DNA of 64,000 nucleotides from assembly GCF_029227915.1 (NCBI RefSeq), contig NC_079875.1:15187001-15251000 (forward strand). The letters run 5' to 3'. Below are positions 36,501 through 48,500 of this stretch, piece by piece. The position numbers and the translations under genes were made by a program. The notes beneath the pieces are model-generated. The model did no database searches and was not told the DNA's origin. It was given only the letters and a program-made list of their open reading frames with translations. The stretch is from Hydractinia symbiolongicarpus. Lineage: Eukaryota > Cnidaria > Hydrozoa > Anthoathecata > Hydractiniidae. Each line of letters starts with the position of its first letter. Position 1 is the first letter of the stretch.

Positions 36501-39500
36501 ATCAATAAGGGGAGAGCAATTGCTCTAGCTCACGCAAAGGCTCGCCCAATTCTGAGAAATGAGAAACTAGCTGAGCCATTAATTGCTCCCCCAATTCTAA
36601 AAAAAGTTTTCCTGCTGAGCAACATTAATTCATCTCACATAGAAATCAATGTTATCTTTCTTATTATTTACAGTAAAAAAGAACTAAAATACATAAAAAA
36701 GATAACACAACATAAAGAAAACAGACTTTGTGATAAAATATGGGTTTATAATCTTATTTTATTTATTCTAATTGCTCGCCCAGTTTAAATTATTGTACCC
36801 TTGGGGGAGCAATTTATAGCTCTGGTGTTATTTTCTTATTGATAGGCCTGTTTATGTACCTGATAGTATAACTTTCCAGATGTTTCTATGAACATGAGGT
36901 CATTCCAAAATGGTGCGATCATGGCAACACCGTTTAGAGGGAATTCCTGCGACGTATATACGTTGTATATTGATTTTCCAAATGCAACATAGCCGTTTGT
37001 GGAAATCTGAGAAGAAACATTGTATGGTAAGTATTATCAACTAGTTGAACAGTATCTAGATGGTTCACTCTTTCTAACATCTATTAGAATACTGTTATGT
37101 GCTAATCTTATGTACCAGTACTGTTAAGAAGAAAAATTGATTTAAAGATGTATGAAAGCATACAAGTATTATTTTCATGCCGACAAAAAAACATTTTCTT
37201 CTATTTTTTTAAGGAGTGATATATACCATAACATTTGCGTATCAAGTGTTATGGTGCCTGTCACATGACAATTACAAACCATGAGTTAATTGATTTTTGC
37301 TAATGCCAACATTCTTTATTTCACGAGAAAGTCGGAACGGTTCCATAAACACGCAATCCATTTATTAAATGGATTGCGTGTTTATGGAACCGAACTCATG
37401 CGCACTAGGTGGCAGGATAGTAGCGCCAGTGAAAACAAGAGGTTCTGGTTGTGATTGTACTTATACTTGAAGAAGTGCCTGATTCTTGTTGTGCAGTAGG
37501 CTGCTCCAATAAAAGAAAAAAAGGTGGAAAATTAAAATTTTATTGCATACCATTCGGTCACAATGAAGAAAGCAAGAAACTTCGTCAACTTTGGGTACAA
37601 GCAATAAAGAGAGAAAAATGGACAGAAAAACAAATAAATAACTCAAGAATTTGCAGTGAACATTTTATATCTGGTAAATAAAAATACCTTTTTATATAAA
37701 ACATTTAACAACAAAAGTAATGTTATCCATATAGCTAGCTAGTTATTTAGATGTAGCCAGGGGCGGATCTAGGATTTTTGATGTACCCCGTCATAAAATG
37801 TACTTATATTAGTGACACGCGAAGGCCCACCATGGTTGGGCCTGAGGGGTCAGAAAATTTTTAAACATTGGAGGATCCTAGATTGTCTGAAAACAACATT
37901 CCCGCATCTAAATTGTAAATTATTTTGAAAATAAAAAGGCTATTTGTCATTCATACAGCATAAAACGAAAATCGTTACCGTGTCATCTTTTCAACAATGT
38001 TGTTTGGTTGCTTCTCTTTCTTGCTGAGTTTCTATTGTTATATATGAAGCCTATGAACTAAAGAAACAAGATTATCTCATATAATTTATAGATGTTAATA
38101 GGCCGTTTCGCTCAATATCAGAGCTCATCAGCATGCCTAGGATAACAAAAAATGTCATCCAGACATGGACAGCCAAATAAAAAAGAAGTAAAGAATTAAG
38201 ATAACAAGATACAATGATGAGGAAAAAATAGAGAAAAATTTAGCTGTCATTGGCATATTTATATTTAAAAAATACAGGATAACTTGACAACTGCAACTAT
38301 GTTCTACTATTTCTTGACAGTTTTCAATTAAATGATAATGAATATTGGAATGAAATGGTTTTATATAAATTAAAATGAATGCAGGATAAAATGACAACTG
38401 AGTAACCCCATAGTCCCTGCAACTATGTTTTACTATTTCTTGACAGTTGCCAATTAAATGATAATGAATATTGCAATGAAATGGTTTGATATGAATAAAA
38501 ATGAATGCAGGATAAAATGACAACTGAGTAACCCCATAGTCCCTGCAACTATGTTCTACTATTTCTTGACAGTTGTCAATTAAATGAAAATGAACTATGG
38601 ACTAAAAAAATGGAAATGGAACACGAAATATGTTAACAATTAAAGTGACAAAGTAGTATTAATATAAGTGTTTTAATAATTTTGATAAACATATTTTCTA
38701 TTAAATTAATTTTTTAAGAATACCAATAGTATAATATAATACCAACCTTTGCAACAAATATACATAACAATTAAAATTCAAGCCTACGATTTGAAAGAGC
38801 GTATCTATCAATGACTTTATCTTTGTCAGGGATAATTTCTTGATGGATATATAACAATGCTAACCCATTTAAACGATCATTGGTCATGGTACTCCGTGCG
38901 TATTCTTTTAACCTTCTTAATGCAGAGAAACTCCTTTCACTCTGAACGGAACTGACGTTTTAAAGTTTTAGGGTAGGTATATTCTGCAGAAGGGGAAAAA
39001 GTCTGATTTATTAGATCGAAAATTTGTTTGTCTGTCATCCCTTCTTTAACACGAAGTCTGTAATATGCAACATCAGTTACATCAAAATTTTGTGGAAGGG
39101 AATCAACTATTTTTGATGTTATGACTGATTTATTATTGTTTGGAAAAAAATTAGGTTCATGGCTAGTACTATGTTTAAAAGTAAGATCTGAAATGAGATG
39201 ACCTTCATAACAAAACAAAATATGGAAGCAAGTTTCATCAACCTTTGGCACACGTGGAAAAACCTTTTTATTGAATATTTCTTTGTATTTGAGAGGACCA
39301 CAATCAGGATAATAACACATAATATTTCTGCGAATTATAGAAGACAATGACAAAACAGAGAGAAAACCAGACCACTGGTTCATGTTTTTCAAACAAAAAG
39401 TAGCCTCAGCTTTGACAAGTTCAGCAGCCTTAAAATTAGTATCAACAGCAGCATGAGATACTGACATTGCTAAAACATTTGATGGACTTAAAGATGGATA

Positions 39501-42500
39501 TTTGTCAACAAATAAATTAGGGTGAGAACTATAATACTCAGAATTGACAAAAAGTTCAATGCAAGCAAGTAGCCTTAACTGTTGCGTCAAACTATTATCA
39601 CCTACCAGACATAAGGATATGGAGCTAAACAAGCAATTTCCAGATGATTCGGACCTAAACAGTGAAAAATAAATAAATATTTCTTAGAGAAATTAAAGAG
39701 AATTCACTCCTCAGAGCAAAGACACTAAGTTTTAACATTTTGAGAAGAATCAAAATCATTATTAATTCCACACACACACATGCCAGCTAGCTTGTGGCGC
39801 CGTAGATTAGTGGTTATGTGGCGCCGTAGATTAGTGGTTATGTGGCGCCGTAGATTAGTGGTTATAGCTCTCGTACTCTGTGCGGGAGACCGGGGTTCGA
39901 TTCCTCTTGACGGCGATTCAACATGGGCGAGTTAATGTTACCATAGCCCCGGGTTAACCCAAGCCATGTGAGGGAAATTGGGAAGATGGCACACTGTGTG
40001 GGCCGTTGGATGTTGCCGGGAGTTGTCTAGTAGAGCGCGGGCTCTAATTGGGTCTGCGTAGCTCAAAATGAGCATTAAATACTCGACTCTCCATCTACGC
40101 CATGGCCCCTCCTGGAAATAATAGACAGGGTATATCCCTCGATATTTGTGAGGCTAGCCATGTAAAATATGCACATCTATCTATCTATCTATCTACCATA
40201 GATACGGTTGCTAGCTCTCCAAGAATAATAATCAAAACAAAAACCACGAATACATGTAGCTAGCTAGCTAGCCATAAGTAGTTCATGGTGGTGACATAGT
40301 GATGTACACTTAATTACTATGGTAACAAATGGTCAGCAAAAATCAGAAATGGAAATTACAGAAAATAAAATCTTACCTCAATGCAACACAATTCTTGGAA
40401 GAAACTGATGCAGGAAGATAATTCAAAGCATCTTCATTCACACCAATTTCTCCACAAGAAAGTACAGCGTAAAGCTGTTCTGTGTTTAAAAACACATTTT
40501 TATTTGAATTTATCCATTTCTCAGAATAAATACTAAATATTTCAATCAATTTCTGCAAATCTTCGTCTTGAAATAATTTCAAAACATCTTCTCTCACTGA
40601 ACTAAACGCCATGTTGAGCAATGATTTTGAGGAAGATATGAAGATGAAGACTAGCGTGAGCATTTTTGCTTTTGCAGGGTATTGATTTTTAGCCAATCAC
40701 AACTTAAGAAAACTTCTGTAATGACCAATCAAATCCTGCCGGTGTTCTTCTCCTGCAAACCCGGCACTCTAGACCAATAAGAGTTAAGAATAACCTCATT
40801 GCTCCGGCAAAAACCTGCAGGGCGGGGTCCATATTTTTCTATCCGCCATCACGGCAGCAACAGCGGCGGCAATATTATTAATTTTTATATTGATGAGCGC
40901 TCAAATGAATACATTATTACATGCCCCAAATATTACTGGTTAGTACTAAATATTTGAAAATTAGATAAACTATACTTGTTATTTTTAAACCCCGTCCTTT
41001 GACCCAATTGACGGGGTTTGGATCCGCCCCTGGTAGCTGCTAGATATATAAAATTAAACTCTTTAATGCTAGCTAACCTAGCTAGCTATTTAGTATCTAT
41101 AATAACTAAATGTGCCACAAAAAAGTCTTAGCAAATTTTTTTTATATTCCAGGAGAAAAATCTAAAGACCCACACCATCCAGATTATGTGCCATCAAAGT
41201 TCGCGTACAAAAAAGAAGTGTTTCAGCAGCAAAAGCTACACAGATTTGAGCGAAAGGATGTCTTCTACATCTAGTCACACTGACACTGATGCTGACTTTG
41301 ATACAGGTGTAGACAATGTTGAAAATGATGCAGAGCTGTGCACAAAATCTTCACAGACTGAAGTTACATTGGAAAAATTGCAGCAAGAAATTTTTAGTCT
41401 CAAAAAGGAAAAAGAAGGCATTCAAAAAGAGTTATCTACAGCTAGGGTGGAATTATTAGAACTTAAGAATGATGTGGTTCAACCTTTAGAAAATGCTTCA
41501 AGCACCAAATTTTCTTATAATACTGTGGTTGCTGAAAATATGTTGAATTTTTATACTGAGATTACCACGCCTGGTTTATTTGAATGGTTTTTATCGTTTT
41601 TTGTTAGAAAAGTGAGATATTTTAGCGAGAAACTTTCTCATAATGATCATTTGTTGCTGGTGCTTATGAAGCTAAAACTAGGTCTATTAAACAAAGATTT
41701 ATACCTTATCGTTTTGGCTTGACAAGACAGTAGCTTCTCGAATATATCGTAGATGGATCCCTATCATATCTAGAGAGACATGCCATTTAATAATATGACA
41801 TGATAGAGAAGCCTTGCGACGTCATTTGCCAAACAGCTTTAAAAAAAATTTTCAGAATTGTACATGCATAATTGATTGCACTGAAATTTTTGCTGAACGA
41901 CCATATAACCTAAATGCATGTGCACAAACATGGTCCAACTACAAAAATACTTGCACAATGAAATATCTTATCGGAATAACACCAGCTGGGGCAGTTAGCT
42001 TTTTGTCACGTGGTTATGGTGGTCGAATTTCTGATAAGGAAATAACAACACAAAGTGGATTTCTTGATAAGTTGCAGCATGGTGATTGTATACTGGACGA
42101 TCGTGGTTTTACGATAGCACAAGATCTTGCTACTAGGGGTGCTTACTTGAAAATACCTAAATTTGCATGTGGAAAAGCATTGTTAGTGTTATTGGAAGAC
42201 TTCGAAAGTTTCGTATCCTGCAGTCAATTATTCCAATATCGGAAATTGACTTAATAGATTATGTTATGTCAGTTATATGTGTGTTAGTAAACATTAACAA
42301 AAGTGTTGTTGCACAATAGGTTCTTTATTGTAATGTTTTTTTGTTTTTGCATGTTTCGCAAAACCATTTTCCAGAAGGTACACGGAGTAAATTTACACAG
42401 CAATAATGATACCATTCTATTGCACAATTTTTGCCATCGCATGCAATCATTGGTAGGAAGCTTGGTCTTTTGCAAATACAATACAGCTTTTCTGTCTTGT

Positions 42501-45500
42501 CAGTTTCTTGATCCATGCTTCGTGTCACAATTTCTGGCAAAATCATTGTGAAAAAAACATGCTCAATTTTTGATATTAATTTTTTACAAAATTCTGTGTC
42601 TTGATGAACATTGGATAGTTTATAATTTTTATCACTTCACACAAAAAAGTAATCAAATTTTGTGTTTGTAACAATCATTTGCTGTTGGATTTGGAAATAA
42701 TACTGATGATTTGTTTTCATGTTGCCATCCGAATCAATAGGGAATGTTTTATCACACTCAACATCATCAAAACCTGAGCTGTATTTATAAGGACATTTTA
42801 TTTCTAAAACGCCTAAGCCGTGACATTTACACAAAACAAGAGCATCAGGTGATGCTCCCATAAATGGGTATTCTTCTGACACATGTAAACCAGTTTCTTT
42901 TACAATAACGTTTTCATGATTTTTTGTGAACACCTCAACAAACTTTTTTCTAGCAGTTGCTTTTATGTCAATACCGTATTGTTGTGCTCATACAGTTATA
43001 TTTGTAGAATATTGCATGATTGTTTCTGTAAATTTTTTTTTAGAATTTTCATTATTTAGGTTTAAACTATATGCTCTTTTTGAGACAGATGTTGTGATTC
43101 TACCTGCTCTATGAATTTGCCATGCTGTTGACAAGCGCTGTTCTCTTGTAACTTTCGTTAAATTTTTGCACTGACTGTCACAGTAGCCATTTTTGTATTC
43201 ATAATAAAGCTCTCTGCACTCTGATTGAATTTCTTCAGGATTATTATTAATTAATTGTGGCTTAAAAAGGCTTGTCAAAGGTTCAGGAATACTATTTAAT
43301 TCGGTTTCGTCAGCAGTGTCAGTTTCACTATTGGTAACTGTAAAATCTTCTGGATCATTGTCGTATAGGCTAGTAAGAATTGCATCTGGATTTACTGTAT
43401 AAAGTTCTTTTAATTTTTGTTTATGAAACTCATTATTTAAATGTGTGGGATCCCTAAAAGAAAAAGGCTTCTTCATTCTATCCGACACAACTTTTTTTTC
43501 TTTGGGTACTGTTTGCTTCTGCTTTGGTCTGCTAAAGTCTATCTCAGTCATAAGAGCTGGTTCTGCGAATCGTCTAGAGCGTTTCCAAGCGCAAAGTTTA
43601 CTTGTACATGCAATTTTGTTTATTCCTAATAATGCACCGGCTTGTAGCTTAAATAATAGAGCCCCAACATGCCTGCATGCTGAACCAAGTCTAAACAAAA
43701 TGTAGTGTATTAGAGCTAGGTTGCCTAATAAGTTATATACACAATGCTTAATAACTTGCTTCCCGGCCATGCATGTGCAGTTTGCAGTAAGGACCCAGCC
43801 ACCCTTCTTATGTAATGCAACCCATACTTCATATAGTTTTTGTTTTTGGCCTAGTCTTTGACTTGGTAAAAACTTTAAAATGCAAGTAGAGCATTAAGGG
43901 GAGAAAGTCATAAAAAATAAAAAGCTAACAATATAGCAAAGGCAAACAAAACTTTGTTTTAATGTAACAAAATTCGCTTTTTGCATCAATGTTATGATAT
44001 TAGACGTCTTGTACATGACCACATAAAAAAGTTGTATGAATCCAATGATTTAAAAGCCTTCATCCACTCATGAGTGATACCACTTTTAGAACTTTTCACT
44101 AAGTACATACGGATATCTCCAAATGTTATATCTGGTAAATACTTTGGATCGTTTTGCCAGTCTTTTTTAAGGTATAAGGATCTGGTAATACATCATCATT
44201 GGCTAGGGTGAGCTTTATAATACACGAAGTTTTCTCATCTTTATCAAGCGAAAGAAAATAACTTGAATCTCACCACATGGCGTCCTAGTTATTTGGAAGA
44301 TGCTTTATCCAAAATGCGATTCCGTGGTTTTAAATTTAAATTATTATTAGAATTACGTCATTCAAATATGACGTATTGTTGTGTAATATCGAAATGCATT
44401 GGGTGCGCATTAGCAGGAATTCGCGGAAAAAGCCTGGAGGCACACGACGCACGTGTTATTGAGATTTTGTATACCGTTGAAGTTTTCAACTAAAATAAAA
44501 CCTTTCGAACTGTAATCATCGTTCAATAATGAAAATAAATAAAACGAATAATGAAAATCTAGATGATAATTTGTCAAAGTTTTTTTTTATTATTCTTAAG
44601 CTTGGATATTATAAAGAAAAAATAAAAGCTAGAATTAAATCAAAATCGATACTTTGTAGTTTGTAAAGAGAAACAGAAATATATATTCGAATCCATGGAA
44701 GATGTCGATGTAGCAGTTAGAAATCTCGAGATAAAATCATTATCATTTCTCTCTGTTTATCAAAAAGATAAATCATTCGGAGTTGCTGGTGAGTTTTAAG
44801 TTATAATAAAAAAGATTGATCTTTTGACCAAGAGAAACAAAAAGCAGTAGCCTTCTTTAAAAAAGAAAATCTTTGTGTGTGTTACAAACTTAATTTTTTA
44901 GATATTAATTTAAAAATCACAAGATTCCCTTCGAAGATATCAAGAACAAGGAGTCACCAAATCCTTTGGTCCGGAACTCCTTTTGTGATTGTTGGAAAAA
45001 AACCTTTTTGGTACGAAGTTCTGTCCCGGCTGATAACTACAAGGTTTGTTTGGGTCGCGAAAACAACTATCCGTCATGTACTTGCTTGGATTGGCGTAAA
45101 ACCTTGTTGCCCTGTAACCACATCCTATCCGTCATTAGTGGCAATGTCGCAGATGTATCCTGGAAATCTTTATCGTCGCGATACACTTTATCTCCTTTTT
45201 TCATTTTGGATCATGAAGTTGTTAGCAACGATTTTATTGACATTAATTATGTCAAAACCGAGTCCGTTTTAATGGATTCTATTCCTAAAATATGTTTTCC
45301 AAATAGGTTCAAGGCCTCGTCTCGCAGAGAAATTTAAACCAAACCAAGAGCTTGTCATTCATAGTGTATGATAATGATGCACTAGACCACCTTCATAAAA
45401 CCTTGACTCAGGCTTTAAATGATCTATCATTTCATGCTCCCAAGGAAGACAATTTGGTCGTGGAAAGACCAAAAGTTATAGGATCAACATATTTAAGTAA

Positions 45501-48500
45501 AAAATTTCAACCTCTCCCAAAACCAAAACCAAAAAAATCGGCGTTTTCGGGAAGAGTCGGTTTGGCTGCTGAAAAAAAAGTTTTCATCCATAATCAACAT
45601 TTGTCTCTCAAAAAGAAGAAAATCTTGCGACGTCTGTGGTTGAAGAGTTCCCTGAATACGATCCATCTGTCATTACCAATGGAGCAGGAGCAGTTTAATG
45701 ACGCTGCTGCTCAACTACCAATATAATCTGGGTAAATCGGGGATCTGGGTAATAAGTGCGTCTAAAGGAAGCCATGTTTAATGCCGGAGTATTTTAAAAA
45801 AGAGTTAATTTTAAAATTTCAAACCACGGAATGGCATTTTGGATAAAGCATCTTCCTAGTTATTTCAGCAGCAACGACAAGCAGGCCGGTTAATTTCGGC
45901 GAACGTATTTTTTTGTAAACCTTGGGAGATGTGAATTTGGTGGCCTATGAATTAGAAAAGCCCTATACGTGCGCCGGCGCTCGCTGTTTTTTATCCTGCC
46001 AGCTTCCACAAGGTCCGAGAAAATGTAAACAAATGACGTCACAACGCAAGCCGTCTATTACAATGGCAAAGAAACGTGTTAATCCATCATCCCTTCTCCT
46101 GTAAAATTAAGTCAGATATAAACACACTTGAACATTATTAACAACTTGGATAGTATATTTTGATAACTGCAATCCTAGACCAAAATATTGACACAAAGGA
46201 CATTTTTCGCCCTTTTTTTCATATATGGACAGCTTCACACGGTGAATGCTTTGCACCCGGCAGGCTGTACAGCAGCTACTTTTGCACACACGTAGGCACA
46301 CATAATGTGATATTTGCATTTCCTAACACGCCGCACTACAAAATAATCCACTTTTGGGCACTCGATGTTCCAAAATTCCTGTTGACGTCAACAACAATTA
46401 ACACATTTTTTCAGCCTTTTTAATGAAGTTATCAGCAAAATCTTTTTGTGATAAGAAGAACAATGAACTTTTAAAAACAAGAAAAAAATCAGCTTCTACG
46501 AACTCCAACTTTTTACAATCTCGTTATTTTTCATCAGCTTTTGCTTTTAAATGAACCTCGGGTTAACCCTGTTAAAACAATGTGCAGAGTTTTTTTGTTT
46601 ATTCATATTTTTTTAATAATAGCCCTTTGTTTTTTTCAAAAGATTCTTTGTTAGCATCCCCTGATGCATCGAGCGTTGTTAAAAGAACATATTCCGAATA
46701 AAAAAATTTCCGCACACAATATCATGGCTGCATGGTTCACCAATGTTGTCTGAAAATTTTAAAGTAAAACGAAAATGCTATCGAAAGTTAAAGCTCGTGC
46801 AGTGTAGCATAATGAAGATCGTCTAAATTTCTACATAATGCACCATATTTGTTGTTAATAACGTTTCTCTTTAATAATTACGTCATTTCTTTCTGTACAA
46901 TTTTGCAAGCGCGTAGACTTAATCTATATTCGGCAGAATAAATAATTACACATGAATTTTAATTTAAAGAGAAATTGTTGAGGTCAAATTTTTTGGGTGA
47001 AAGGTAATAGTATTTAAGCTAAAAAATCATAACAAGTGTGTTATAATAGAAAAACAAGACGTATGATATACGCAAACAACCTCGCGAATAAAGTTTACAA
47101 AAAGCTGTCTATCAAATTGGGATTTTTGTTACGAAGTTAGACACGACATATTTTACTATTCAGATACGCAATAATATTTGTTACACACTTATTTTTCAAA
47201 ATTGATTTGTGAGATGGGTCCGTCTTGGGTGAACCGACTGACAGGAAGAAGAAAGACCACAAACCCACAAACCCCAAAATTTGCGAAATTCATTAATTCA
47301 GTTAATTCTGCCTACATTCACTTTTAAAAAGTTTGGTGGAAACACCTTTCTTTACTAGTTAGTTAAACAAGTGTTTTGAACACTTGTCTTATCTTTTTAA
47401 AAAAGAAAAAAGAAAAAAAAAGTAAAAATAGTTACCAAGATGAGATTCGAACACACGACGACTCCCGTGTCGGTGCTCAGAGAGGCAAAAATTTCCATTC
47501 TTGTAGGACACATTTGCGTTTTAATACAAGCTCACGAGCTTGTAAAAATATGGATATATAGTCTGAAAATAACATTCCGTAACTAATTGTGTAAAAAAAA
47601 ATTCCGATTTTAAAAGGGTTACAACTTTGTTAGGGCGAATCTCCACGGGACGATTTCCATGACGATCGTCATAAATACTCGAATTTGATTGGTCGCGATT
47701 TTCGTCATGACGAAAAGTTTAATTGGTTTCTACTTTTCGTCACAAAAATCGTCGCGAATATCGTCCAGTGGAGATTCGGCCTTATTTTAGTTTTTTTCGT
47801 CTCTTTTAAATGTAATTGACAATAAATCATTCTGTGATAAGAAGCATACAATACATTTTAAATGCTTTTGAGTGGATTCCCCCACGCGATTTCGTTTAAA
47901 ATGTTTATTTCAGCCTTCTTAATTGAATTGTTAACAGCACACTAATTTAAGTGGATTCTTCCACGGGTTTGAATAACTAGTTATTATGATCAAATACAAT
48001 GATTTATGCTTGGTTTATATTATACACAAGTTATCGCACTTGTTCTCGAAAGATATTTATTTATTAACTAGTTGTTAGCCCGTGGGAAAATCCACGGGTT
48101 CGCTCGTCCTTTTTATACTTGCGCAACTAACCTACCATTTTGCGTGACAGACGGAAAGACGTATACGGGTATTATAATATAGATTCTTGTATATTTTATG
48201 TAATTGAGAACGTAAAAAACTTAGAAAATATTTCCAATATTTTTTTTGTCACTGTGCGATTCTACTTATGTTTTTACAGTTGAACATATTTTCTTACTCG
48301 CAAAGTCATTCTACTGCATAAAAGTCCCCTTATCTTGACTCTTTTTCGAAATACTCTACGCGACGAAACAAATCAGTTCTAAGACTACAAGCAACTGTGG
48401 CTATAGCTGCAGACTACGTCGTGAGAAACAGACTCCAGCTAGTTTTGTATATATTTATGCTGTTTTCACTTAATTTCATTCAGTTTGGTGGGAGTGCTGT

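Larger units (their letters stand above)
37758..41032. mobile_element. hAT-like element nested in the THAP intron
   Basis: CAGGGGCGGATC at 37758-37769 is matched by GATCCGCCCCTG at 41021-41032; just inside both ends is an ACCCCGTC-type word. The element carries, on minus, a hAT C-terminal dimerisation segment (38771-38955) and an OTU-like gene. The flanks share TAG/GTAGC but no convincing 8-bp duplication. The hAT catalytic core is absent, so it is non-autonomous. Confidence 0.65.
37400..44294. mobile_element. ISL2EU-type DNA transposon (THAP-DDE plus SWIM-YqaJ-PHD), decayed
   Basis: Two convergent genes are typical of the ISL2EU superfamily as I know it: a THAP/DDE transposase on plus (37451-42290) and a YqaJ-type nuclease on minus (42325-44190). 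Their 3' ends meet at about 42300. The THAP gene is split by an intron that contains another transposon (37758-41032). Exact ends are not identified; the palindrome at 37338 is a candidate left end and the MULE begins at 44295. Both genes carry stops or frameshifts, so it is inactive. Confidence 0.7.

Noticed and set aside
38155-38523. ORF of 122 codons with repeated HCNIHYHLI segments
   Set aside because: Arises from the 126-bp tandem repeat.
42303-42551. Plus-strand ORF opposite the PHD finger
   Set aside because: The minus frame has the full C4HC3 PHD pattern; the plus frame is its shadow.
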